DNA of 7,560 nucleotides from Paracoccaceae bacterium (GTDB lineage Bacteria; Pseudomonadota; Alphaproteobacteria; Rhodobacterales; Rhodobacteraceae), in contig RFUP01000100.1 in the NCBI GenBank assembly GCA_009922885.1, positions 1-7,560 of the forward strand, written 5' to 3'. The position numbers and the translations under genes are program-made. The first letter of the stretch is position 1; each line of letters begins with the position of its first letter. A model generated the notes under the pieces. It was not told where the DNA came from and did no database searches. It saw nothing but the letters and a program-made list of their open reading frames with translations. Below, one piece after another: positions 1-5,501 of this stretch.

Positions 1-880
1 GGGCGCGGAAGCGGGTGCGGATATCTTCGAGCGCCGCTTCGGTGCCGGGATAGGTGCCGCGCAGCTCTTGGTAGCGCGCTTCGACCATGCGGCGGAGTTC
101 TTCCTCGCCGGTCTCGTGGAGCGTGATCTTGATACGGGCTTTGTATTTATTATCCCGACGGCCCAAGAGGTTATAGACCGAGATCACGGCTTCCAGATAA
201 TCGAGGAGGTCCGGCACGGTGACGAAATCGCGCAGCACCTTGCCGATCATCGGGGTGCGGCCCAAGCCACCGCCAACGATGACTTCGAAGCCCGCCACGC
301 CATCGCGGCGGATCATGCGGAGGCCGATGTCATGGGCACGGGTGACAGCGCGATCATTCGGCGACCCGGTGACGGCCACTTTGAATTTGCGCGGCAGGAA
401 CTGGAATTCCGGGTGATCGGTGGACCATTGGCGGATCAGTTCGGCATAGGGGCGCGGATCGTCGATTTCATCGGCGGCGGCTCCGGCGAAATGGTCGGAG
501 GTGACGTTGCGGATGGTGTTGCCGGAGGTCTGGATCGCGTGGAGACCCACTTCGGCCAATGCGTCGAGCATATCGGGCACGTCACGGAGTTCGGGCCAGT
601 TGAACTGGATGTTCTGGCGGGTGGTGAAGTGGCCATAACCACGATCCCAGCGCTCGGACACATCGGCGAGCTTGCGCATCTGCGCGCCGTTCAGCGTGCC
701 GTAGGGGATGGCGACACGGAGCATATAGGCGTGAAGCTGGAGGTAGAGGCCGTTCATCAGGCGGAGCGGGCGAAACTCGTCTTCGGTGAGCGCACCAGAG
801 ACGCGGCGCTCGACTTGGGCGCGGAACTGGGCGTTGCGGGATTGGAGGAAGGCGGCGTCGAAATCGCGCTGGAGATACAT
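1..880 (-). CDS. cysI: Nitrite/sulfite reductase, siroheme hemoprotein (CysI-like), N-terminal 293 residues, 3' end outside window
   Basis: Assimilatory ferredoxin-type sulfite (or nitrite) reductase: six-electron reduction of sulfite to sulfide at a siroheme/[4Fe-4S] centre in the cytoplasm. The frame starts at ATG 880 and stays open to the window edge, giving 293 codons, roughly half the usual length of about 550. Visible family marks are the anion-binding arginine in FTTRQNIQFNW (R88), a second arginine in GNTIRNVT (R124), and the lysine pair in LPRKFKVAVTG (K165, K167), matching the arginines and lysines that hold substrate in the E. coli hemoprotein. VGGGLGRTPMIG (about 202-213) follows as expected. 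The cysteines that bind the cluster lie in the missing C-terminal half and cannot be checked. GAGG sits about 10 bases before the start. The DUF2849 gene ends 18 bp upstream, so the two probably share a transcript. The neighbour favours sulfite over nitrite as substrate, but sequence alone does not settle this. Confidence 0.92.
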   Translation of the reverse strand, partial: MYLQRDFDAAFLQSRNAQFRAQVERRVSGALTEDEFRPLRLMNGLYLQLHAYMLRVAIPYGTLNGAQMRKLADVSERWDRGYGHFTTRQNIQFNWPELRDVPDMLDALAEVGLHAIQTSGNTIRNVTSDHFAGAAADEIDDPRPYAELIRQWSTDHPEFQFLPRKFKVAVTGSPNDRAVTRAHDIGLRMIRRDGVAGFEVIVGGGLGRTPMIGKVLRDFVTVPDLLDYLEAVISVYNLLGRRDNKYKARIKITLHETGEEELRRMVEARYQELRGTYPGTEAALEDIRTRFRA

Positions 881-898
881 GGGTCGGTCCTCGGAAGA

Positions 899-1189
899 TC
901 AGGCGCGGGGGAAGGCGTAGGCGCCGGGGCCATCGCGGCGGAAGGCTTCGCGGAAATGGGTGGGTTTAGGCGTGGTGGAGGAGGCGTCGACCTCGGCGAG
1001 GTAAGCGCCGACAACTTGCCCGGATTGGGCCATGGCCGCGAGGAGGCGCAGTTGCGCTTCGGCCTCGTCGAGGAGCACTTCGGCCTCTGCAAGCTGGGTG
1101 GACCACGTGCCGCCTGCGGTCTGGTAAACCACGCAGCCTTCGAGAAGGGCGTTTGCGGTGACAACCTGAGCGACGGGCTTCTTGGCCAT
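899..1189 (-). CDS. DUF2849 domain-containing small protein of the sulfite-reduction operon
   Basis: A 96-residue protein beginning MAKKPVAQVVTANALLEG. The start at 1189 is chosen because a perfect AGGAGG (1195-1200) stands 5 bases before it; a 41-codon upstream extension to 1312 is open but runs through the intergenic control region and looks non-coding. The protein resembles DUF2849, a family of unknown function I recall from alphaproteobacteria next to cysG and cysI. Visible features: a beta-rich N-terminus (VVTANALLEGCVVYQTAGGTW), a central acidic helix (LAEAEVLLDEAEAQLRLLAAM), and a C-terminus rich in Pro/Arg (PTHFREAFRRDGPGAYAFPRA). There is no signal peptide or membrane segment, and a single cysteine. 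It is the first gene of the minus-strand unit and is followed 18 bp later by the reductase. No biochemical role is known to me; a link to sulfite reduction is inferred only from position. Confidence 0.82.
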   Translation of the reverse strand: MAKKPVAQVVTANALLEGCVVYQTAGGTWSTQLAEAEVLLDEAEAQLRLLAAMAQSGQVVGAYLAEVDASSTTPKPTHFREAFRRDGPGAYAFPRA

Positions 1190-1194
1190 TTGAG

Positions 1195-1200
1195 CCTCCT
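1195..1200 (-). promoter_or_regulatory. Ribosome binding site of the DUF2849 gene
   Basis: A perfect AGGAGG on the minus strand, 5 bases before ATG 1189. It decides the start in favour of MAKKPV over the longer open frame. Confidence 0.8.
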
Positions 1201-1219
1201 TGGATTGCGGCTTGCGGCG

Positions 1220-1248
1220 TTGACTTTGAGCCAAATATAGAAAATATT
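1220..1248 (+). promoter_or_regulatory. Candidate sigma70-type promoter for the Lrp/AsnC-family gene
   Basis: TTGACT (1220-1225, 5 of 6 to consensus) is followed by a 17-base spacer and AATATT (1243-1248, 4 of 6). This would give a leader of roughly 90 bases before ATG 1345. It lies in the most AT-rich stretch of an otherwise GC-rich region. Prediction by eye only. No equally good promoter was found for the divergent minus-strand genes. Confidence 0.45.
1234..1248. promoter_or_regulatory. AT-rich dyad, candidate operator for the Lrp/AsnC-family regulator
   Basis: A perfect inverted repeat, AATAT / ATATT, around a 5-base AGAAA centre. It overlaps the predicted -10 of the regulator's promoter and lies between the two divergent start codons. 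Lrp/AsnC proteins typically bind roughly 15-bp AT-rich dyads, often in their own promoter, so autoregulation and control of the cys genes is plausible. No binding evidence is available. Confidence 0.4.
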
Positions 1249-1280
1249 CCCGGTAATCCGCCAGATACCTGCGGAAATAA

Positions 1281-1318
1281 GGAACTTTGTTCCGATAACC
1301 GCCAAGCCGCAAAGCGGC
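1281..1318. repeat. Pair of 13-bp inverted repeats in the regulator leader
   Basis: Two perfect dyads of identical geometry (5-bp arms, 3-base centre): GGAAC-TTT-GTTCC at 1281-1293 and GCCGC-AAA-GCGGC at 1306-1318. Their centres are 25 bp apart. The arms differ in sequence, so they are not copies of one site. They lie between the predicted promoter and the ribosome binding site of the Lrp/AsnC gene and could be short RNA hairpins or protein sites; chance is also possible for arms this short. Confidence 0.35.
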
Positions 1319-1344
1319 GTTCCGTTGAGAAGAGGAAAATCGAA

Positions 1345-1806
1345 ATGTCAGCCCGATTGGATGCCACAGACCGGAAGATCCTCTTGGAGATGCAGGAGGA
1401 TGCGGGCCAATCGCTGGACGAGATCGCCCGCAAAGTCGGCTCGTCGAAGACGCCTGTGTGGAACCGGATTCGCAAGATGCGCGAGCAAGGCGTGATGGGC
1501 GCGCCGAAGGTGACGCTCGATGCCGAGAAGCTCGGGTTCGAGGCCTGCTTCTTCGTGCTGATCCGCACGAGCGAGCACGAGAAGGAATGGCAGGACAAGT
1601 TCCTGAAGGCGCTTCGCGACCGCCCCGAGGTGCAGGAGGCGCATCGTTTGGCGGGGGAGATCGACTATATCCTGAAGGTGCGGGTGAAGAACGCGCGGGC
1701 CTATGATGTGTTCTATCAATCGCTGATCAGCGAAGTGAAAATCCACAATGTGACCGCTCTTCTGAGCATGGAAGAGATCAAAGCGACAACAGCCCTGCCT
1801 CTGTGA
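1345..1806 (+). CDS. Lrp/AsnC family transcriptional regulator
   Basis: A 153-residue DNA-binding regulator of normal length for the Lrp/AsnC (feast/famine) family. The N-terminal winged helix-turn-helix is clear: LDATDRKILLEMQEDAGQSLDEIARKVGSSKTPVWNRIRKM (about 5-45), with the recognition helix near SSKTPVWNRIRKM. A linker strand (VTLDAEKLGF) leads into the C-terminal RAM ligand-binding/oligomerisation domain (about 66-145; EVQEAHRLAGEIDYILKVRVKN is its typical core). AGAGGA at 1331-1336 is 8 bases before the ATG. It is divergent from the DUF2849-reductase genes across 155 bp with an AT-rich dyad, so I infer that it controls those genes and itself, perhaps in response to a sulfur amino acid. 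The ligand cannot be read from sequence. Family assignment is secure; the target and effector are inference. Confidence 0.93.
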   Translation: MSARLDATDRKILLEMQEDAGQSLDEIARKVGSSKTPVWNRIRKMREQGVMGAPKVTLDAEKLGFEACFFVLIRTSEHEKEWQDKFLKALRDRPEVQEAHRLAGEIDYILKVRVKNARAYDVFYQSLISEVKIHNVTALLSMEEIKATTALPL

Positions 1807-1819
1807 GGCAAGGCTGTTG
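1787..1819. repeat. 13-bp-stem hairpin spanning the stop codon of the regulator
   Basis: CAACAGCC (1787-1794) pairs with GGCTGTTG (1812-1819), then after one mismatch (1795/1811) TGCCT pairs with AGGCA around the loop CTGTG (1801-1805). The TGA stop (1804-1806) is inside the structure. No T-tract follows on the plus strand. Read from the minus strand it stands downstream of the mutase gene and could serve as its 3' end, though the trailing T-run there is weak. Confidence 0.5.
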
Positions 1820-1826
1820 CAAAGGT

Positions 1827-1848
1827 TTAGGCAGGGGTTAGGCAGGGG
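1827..1848 (+). repeat. Tandem duplication of TTAGGCAGGGG
   Basis: Two exact adjacent copies of the 11-mer TTAGGCAGGGG (1827-1837 and 1838-1848). Because each contains the left arm of the terminator stem, the right arm CCCCTGCC can pair with either copy, giving a short-loop and a longer-loop terminator. It is probably a slippage duplication. Confidence 0.75.
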
Positions 1849-1868
1849 TGCGCCCCCTGCCCTTTTTT
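1841..1868 (+). terminator. Intrinsic terminator of the Lrp/AsnC-family gene
   Basis: An 8-bp perfect GC-rich stem, GGCAGGGG (1841-1848) with CCCCTGCC (1854-1861), loop of 5, followed by C and six T (1863-1868). The T-tract overlaps the stop codon of the convergent mutase gene (1867-1869). The left arm lies in the second copy of an 11-bp tandem repeat. Confidence 0.8.
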
Positions 1869-3993
1869 ATGCGCGGGCTTCGCGGATGAGGCGGAGGATA
1901 TCGCGCGCGGCTTCGGGGATATTGGTGCCCGGGCCGAAGATGGCTTTCACGCCTGCTTTTTTCAGGAAGTCGTAATCCTGCTGCGGGATCACGCCGCCGC
2001 AGATCACGATGATGTCCTCGGCGTTCTTGTCCTTCAGCGCGGCGATCAGTTGCGGCGCGAGGGTTTTGTGGCCTGCGGCTTGGGACGAAATTCCGACCAC
2101 GTGCACGTCGTTATCAACGGCGTCCTGCGCGGCTTCATCCGGGGTTTGGAAGAGCGGGCCCACATCGACGTCGAAGCCGATATCGGCGAAGGCGGTGGCG
2201 ATGACTTTCGCGCCGCGATCGTGGCCGTCCTGGCCCATTTTCACCACGAGCATACGCGGGCGGCGGCCTTCATCTTCGGCGAAGGCTTCCACGTCGCGCT
2301 GGATGGCGGCGAAGCCTTCGTCGCCTTCATAGGCGGCACCATAGACGCCTGCGAGGGTTTTGACTTCGGCGCGGTGGCGGCCGAACACTTTTTCCATAGC
2401 CATGCTGATCTCCCCGACCGAGGCGCGCGCGCGGGCGGCTTCGACGGCTGCTTCCAGAAGGTTGCCGCCCTCTTTGGCGCGGCGTTCCAGTTCGGTGAGT
2501 GCGGCGGCGCAGGCGGCCTCGTCGCGGCCCGCGCGGGTTTTCTCAAGGCGGGCCACTTGGGCGGCGCGAACGGCCTGGTTGTCGATATCGAGGATGTCGA
2601 TCGCGTCTTCCTTGGCCTTGCGGTATTTGTTGACGCCGACGATGACTTCCTCGCCCCGGTCGATCATCGCCTGGCGCACGGCGGCGCTTTCCTCGATGCG
2701 GAGCTTCGGCATGCCGGAGGCCACGGCCTTGGTCATGCCGCCCATTTCCTCGACTTCCTCAATGAGCTTCCAGGCTTCATCGGCGAGCTGGGCGGTGAGG
2801 CTTTCGACGTAATAGGAACCGGCGAGCGGATCGACGACGCGGGTGACTTGGGTTTCTTCCTGCAAGATGAGCTGGGTGTTGCGCGCAATGCGGGCCGAGA
2901 ATTCGGTGGGCAGCGCAATGGCTTCATCGAGCGCGTTGGTGTGCAAGGATTGCGTGCCACCCAGAACCGCCGCCATCGCCTCGTAGGCGGTGCGGATAAC
3001 GTTGTTGTAGGGGTCTTGTTCCTGCAGGGAAACGCCGGAGGTCTGGCAGTGGGTGCGCAGCATCTTCGAGCGCGGGTCTTTCGCGCCGAATTCAGTCATG
3101 ATGCGGTGCCACAGGAGGCGCGCGGCGCGGAGTTTCGCGGCTTCCATGAAGAAGTTCATGCCGATGGCGAAGAAGAACGAGAGGCGGCCTGCGAAGGCAT
3201 CCACATCCATCCCACGCGCCATCGCGGCGCGGACGTACTCACGGCCATCCGCCAGCGTATAGGCGAGTTCCTGCACGAGGTTCGCCCCCGCTTCCTGCAT
3301 GTGGTAGCCGGAAATCGAGATCGAGTTGAACTTCGGCATCTCGTTCGAGGTGTATTCGATGATATCCGCGATGATCCGCATCGAGGGTTCGGGCGGATAG
3401 ATGTAGGTGTTGCGGACCATGAATTCCTTGAGAATGTCGTTCTGGATCGTGCCCGAGAGCACGGAACGGGAATGGCCCTGCTCTTCGCCTGTGACGATGA
3501 AATTGGCGAGGATCGGGATCACGGCGCCGTTCATGGTCATGGAGACGGAGACTTTATCAAGCGGGATACCGTCGAAGAGGACTTTCATATCCTCAACGCT
3601 GTCGATCGCCACGCCAGCTTTGCCGACATCACCGACAACGCGGGGGTGATCGGAGTCGTAGCCACGGTGGGTGGCGAGGTCGAAGGCGACGGAAACGCCC
3701 TGTTGACCAGCCGCAAGCGCCTTGCGGTAGAAGGCGTTCGACTCTTCGGCGGTGGAGAACCCGGCATATTGACGGATGGTCCAGGGGCGGCCCGCATACA
3801 TCGTGGCTTTCACGCCGCGCGTGAAGGGCTCAAGGCCCGGCAGGCTGCCCATATGGGGCAGGCTTGCCGTATCCTCGGCGGTGTAGAGCGGCTCGACGGT
3901 GATGCCTTCCAGCGTCTTCCAGTTGAGCGTTTCGACGGGCTTTTTCAGCTCCTTCTCGGCGAGTTTACGCCACGCATCCTTTGCGTTCGTCAT
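1867..3993 (-). CDS. scpA: Methylmalonyl-CoA mutase, adenosylcobalamin-dependent
   Basis: Converts (R)-methylmalonyl-CoA to succinyl-CoA by a B12 radical mechanism, the last step of propionyl-CoA use; also named mcmA, mutB or bhbA. The protein is 708 residues, the normal length for the single-chain catalytic subunit. The N-terminal barrel shows RPWTIRQYAGFSTAEES (Y76, matching Propionibacterium Y89), FMVRNTYIYPP (R194, matching R207) and SISGYHMQEAGA (H231, matching H244). That Tyr/Arg pair marks a methylmalonyl-CoA rather than isobutyryl-CoA mutase, and the RPWTIRQYAGFS block is unlike ethylmalonyl-CoA mutase. The C-terminal B12 domain (about 580-708) has DGHDRG (DxHxxG; the lower cobalt ligand is H591), GISSQAAGHKT and CGGVIPQQDY. 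Start 3993 is chosen because AGAGGA lies 7 bases upstream and the family begins about here; a 68-codon extension to 4197 lies wholly within the upstream gene and is low-complexity. It overlaps the sulfotransferase-like gene by 29 bp. Two substitutions (K62, Q638) are noted as findings. Confidence 0.96.
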   Translation of the reverse strand: MTNAKDAWRKLAEKELKKPVETLNWKTLEGITVEPLYTAEDTASLPHMGSLPGLEPFTRGVKATMYAGRPWTIRQYAGFSTAEESNAFYRKALAAGQQGVSVAFDLATHRGYDSDHPRVVGDVGKAGVAIDSVEDMKVLFDGIPLDKVSVSMTMNGAVIPILANFIVTGEEQGHSRSVLSGTIQNDILKEFMVRNTYIYPPEPSMRIIADIIEYTSNEMPKFNSISISGYHMQEAGANLVQELAYTLADGREYVRAAMARGMDVDAFAGRLSFFFAIGMNFFMEAAKLRAARLLWHRIMTEFGAKDPRSKMLRTHCQTSGVSLQEQDPYNNVIRTAYEAMAAVLGGTQSLHTNALDEAIALPTEFSARIARNTQLILQEETQVTRVVDPLAGSYYVESLTAQLADEAWKLIEEVEEMGGMTKAVASGMPKLRIEESAAVRQAMIDRGEEVIVGVNKYRKAKEDAIDILDIDNQAVRAAQVARLEKTRAGRDEAACAAALTELERRAKEGGNLLEAAVEAARARASVGEISMAMEKVFGRHRAEVKTLAGVYGAAYEGDEGFAAIQRDVEAFAEDEGRRPRMLVVKMGQDGHDRGAKVIATAFADIGFDVDVGPLFQTPDEAAQDAVDNDVHVVGISSQAAGHKTLAPQLIAALKDKNAEDIIVICGGVIPQQDYDFLKKAGVKAIFGPGTNIPEAARDILRLIREARA

Positions 3994-4888
3994 GCTTTCG
4001 TCCTCTTGTCGTGTGGGTCGGCTGCGGGTTTGCCCCGTCTGCGCCGTTCCGGTTTCCTGTGAGTGTGGCGAGGCCATCGGCCCCGGAGGCGAGCCAGAAA
4101 AGGTCATCGCCGTAGGTTTCCTTGAGGCCAAAGGCCTCGGCTTCCGTGAACGGGTTCCAGCGCCCCTGCCCTTCGCCCAGCACGGCGGGATCTTCACCGC
4201 GCAGGGTGAGGATTTCGCGCAGTTGGCGCAGATCAGGCGAGGCGTTGAGATCGGGGCTGCGCGACGGCGGGCTTTTGTGGCCCGTCATGGCGAAGAGTTT
4301 GGCGGCGGGGCGGCTGGCGACTTCCTCGAAAACCGAGACGTTGATCGCCGCACCGGGCAGCGCGCAGGCAATATCGGTGATCACATCGCGCCAGCCACGG
4401 GATTGGGCCAGCGTGGCGAAGGCAGCGCGGGGCGGCACAGGTTCGCCACGCGACACCGCAAAGGCCGCGACCGAGGCCCACCAGCGATCGAGGCTGCGGA
4501 TGGTGAGGTGGACGTGGGAAATGCGGCCCTGAAAGGCCTCTTCGTAGCGGGCAAGGCGGAAGCCTGCGGCGCGGTAGAGTTCGCGATCTTTGAGAGCACG
4601 ACGGGGCGCGCCAAGAATATTCTCGTCCGAGATCACGAGGCTCCGGATGCCTTTGGCGGTGCAGCGCGCGAGGTTGAGGGCGATGCGACCCTTGGCCCGT
4701 TCCAACTGCTCGGCGGGGGTAAGGAACCCCGTTTCGGGAAGGACGCCTGCAAGGACGCCGCCGCGTGTGCGGCCGGGGCCCCAATAGCCGATCTGGTGCT
4801 CGGAAAGGCGCGGTGCTTGCTCGCGCATCCACGACTGGAAGCTGGTGGTGGCGGTGCGATGCGCACCAAGGTGAAGGATCACGTCCAT
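3965..4888 (-). CDS. Sulfotransferase-like protein between pccA and the mutase
   Basis: A 307-residue protein of uncertain function. The N-terminus VILHLGAHRTATTSFQSWM (residues 3-21) resembles the PAPS 5'-phosphosulfate loop of sulfotransferases (usual form GxHKTGTTS), and HVHLTIRSLDRWWASV (125-140) resembles the 3'-phosphate site with its R...S pair (R131, S139). The usual loop lysine is arginine here, so catalytic activity is open. There is no signal peptide or membrane segment; the last 30 residues (from about 278) look unstructured. The chosen start is 4888. It has no good Shine-Dalgarno; an in-frame ATG at 4924 would add 12 residues and is no better placed. The frame stays open far upstream (to 5485), but that part is antisense to the plus-strand gene. 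The 3' end overlaps the mutase start by 29 bp. A role in propionate metabolism is not apparent from the sequence. The family call is moderate. Confidence 0.65.
   Translation of the reverse strand: MDVILHLGAHRTATTSFQSWMREQAPRLSEHQIGYWGPGRTRGGVLAGVLPETGFLTPAEQLERAKGRIALNLARCTAKGIRSLVISDENILGAPRRALKDRELYRAAGFRLARYEEAFQGRISHVHLTIRSLDRWWASVAAFAVSRGEPVPPRAAFATLAQSRGWRDVITDIACALPGAAINVSVFEEVASRPAAKLFAMTGHKSPPSRSPDLNASPDLRQLREILTLRGEDPAVLGEGQGRWNPFTEAEAFGLKETYGDDLFWLASGADGLATLTGNRNGADGANPQPTHTTRGRKHDERKGCVA
4001..4006 (-). promoter_or_regulatory. Ribosome binding site of the mutase gene, inside the upstream coding region
   Basis: AGAGGA on the minus strand, 7 bases before ATG 3993. It lies within the last codons of the sulfotransferase-like gene, so ribosomes finishing that gene pass over it. 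This supports translational coupling and decides the mutase start. Confidence 0.7.
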
Positions 4889-4900
4889 GTTTGGGCCTGT

Positions 4901-4924
4901 ATGCTGCTTTTTGCGAGGCAGCAT
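4901..4924. repeat. Dyad immediately upstream of the sulfotransferase-like gene
   Basis: A perfect 7-bp inverted repeat, ATGCTGC (4901-4907) and GCAGCAT (4918-4924), with a 10-base centre, 12 bases before ATG 4888 on the minus strand. It takes the place where a ribosome binding site would be expected and could fold in the mRNA leader or be an operator. If translation starts at 4924 instead, it is coding. Confidence 0.4.
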
Positions 4925-4973
4925 TGCAGCGGGATGCGAAGGACGTGTTAATGGGCGGCAGGCGTGGAGGGCT

Positions 4974-4997
4974 TTGCGATTACCCCTCGCAATGGGG
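4974..4997. repeat. Interleaved dyads in the divergent gap before the DUF4174 gene
   Basis: TTGCGA (4974-4979) and TCGCAA (4987-4992) form a perfect 6-bp inverted repeat with a 7-base spacer. CCCC (4983-4986) and GGGG (4994-4997) can pair as an alternative, mutually exclusive fold. The site lies between two divergent genes, about 40 bp before ATG 5034, so a regulator site is possible. The rest of the 145-bp gap (4889-5033) shows no promoter I would defend beyond a TATATC (5009-5014). Confidence 0.35.
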
Positions 4998-5020
4998 CGA
5001 CGAGCGCTTATATCATGGGC

Positions 5021-5028
5021 AGGAGAGG
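5021..5028 (+). promoter_or_regulatory. Ribosome binding site of the DUF4174 gene
   Basis: AGGAGAGG ends 5 bases before ATG 5034. It fixes the start at the signal-peptide methionine rather than at the in-frame ATG at 4887. Confidence 0.75.
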
Positions 5029-5033
5029 TGCCG

Positions 5034-5480
5034 ATGAAACGATTGCAAACCCTTGCCGCGATTGCGTTATTCTCGCTTTTACCAGTCGTGGGAAGTGCCG
5101 CGGAAGACCCGACTGAATTGCCCCTCGTGGCCGCGGACGTAGCGGATTTGAAGCAATTTCTCTGGACAAAACGGCCCATCGTCGTGTTCGCCGATAGTGC
5201 CGCCGATCCGCGCTTCATCGAGCAGATGACATTCCTCGAAGCCGACGCGGCGGCATTGGTGGCACGCGATGTGGTGGTGATCGCGGATACCGACCCTGCC
5301 GCCAAGAGCGGCTTGCGCGCAGAGTTGCGGCCGCGCGGGTTCGGATTGGTGCTGATCGACAAGGATGGCGAAGTGAAGCTCCGGAAACCTGCGCCATGGT
5401 CCGTGCGCGAGATTACGCGGTCGATCGACAAATGGCCGACCCGACAGCAAGAAATCCGCGTGGAACTGGGCAAGGAATAG
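5034..5480 (+). CDS. DUF4174 domain-containing exported protein
   Basis: A 148-residue protein with an N-terminal Sec signal: MKRLQTLAAIALFSLLPVVG, then SAA-EDP, giving likely cleavage after about residue 23 and a periplasmic mature form. The mature part matches my memory of DUF4174: a start like ADLKQFLWTKRPIVVFADS, a central VARDVVVIADTD, then LRPRGFGLVLIDKDGEVKLRKPAPWSVREITRSIDKWPTRQQEIR, whose ID(x)WPxRQ ending is typical. The fold is thought to be thioredoxin-like, but the protein contains no cysteine at all, so thiol-disulfide chemistry is excluded and the function is unknown. Start 5034 is chosen for the AGGAGAGG just upstream and the signal peptide. It stands on the plus strand between pccA and the sulfotransferase-like/mutase pair, convergent with pccA, so it is transcribed separately. 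Its placement inside the propionate locus does not by itself imply a shared role. Confidence 0.82.
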   Translation: MKRLQTLAAIALFSLLPVVGSAAEDPTELPLVAADVADLKQFLWTKRPIVVFADSAADPRFIEQMTFLEADAAALVARDVVVIADTDPAAKSGLRAELRPRGFGLVLIDKDGEVKLRKPAPWSVREITRSIDKWPTRQQEIRVELGKE

Positions 5481-5501
5481 AGCATCGCCGCCTCGGTTGA
5501 G

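Noticed and set aside
68..1240. 390-residue plus-strand open frame across the reductase and DUF2849 genes
   Set aside because: Antisense shadow of two recognisable minus-strand genes; no ribosome site and a low-complexity Gly/Ala/Glu-rich product.
1190..1312. 41-codon N-terminal extension of the DUF2849 gene
   Set aside because: Covers the AT-rich control region; a perfect AGGAGG just before 1189 supports the shorter form.
2050..4062. 670-residue plus-strand open frame antisense to the mutase
   Set aside because: Its length comes from GC-rich codon bias of the strongly conserved mutase on the other strand; the translation resembles no family I know.
3994..4197. 68-codon N-terminal extension of the mutase frame
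   Set aside because: Low-complexity Pro/Arg/Thr sequence inside the preceding gene; the ribosome binding site and family N-terminus point to 3993.
3899..4951. 350-residue plus-strand open frame opposite the sulfotransferase-like gene
   Set aside because: The minus-strand frame has family motifs at both cofactor sites; this one has none and crosses two gene boundaries.
4887..5033. In-frame upstream start for the DUF4174 protein
   Set aside because: It would bury the signal peptide 49 residues inside and has no ribosome site.
4889..5485. Upstream extension of the sulfotransferase-like frame, open to 5485
   Set aside because: Antisense to the DUF4174 gene, which has a signal peptide and ribosome site; the extension is Ser/Arg/Ala-rich and does not look like a protein domain.
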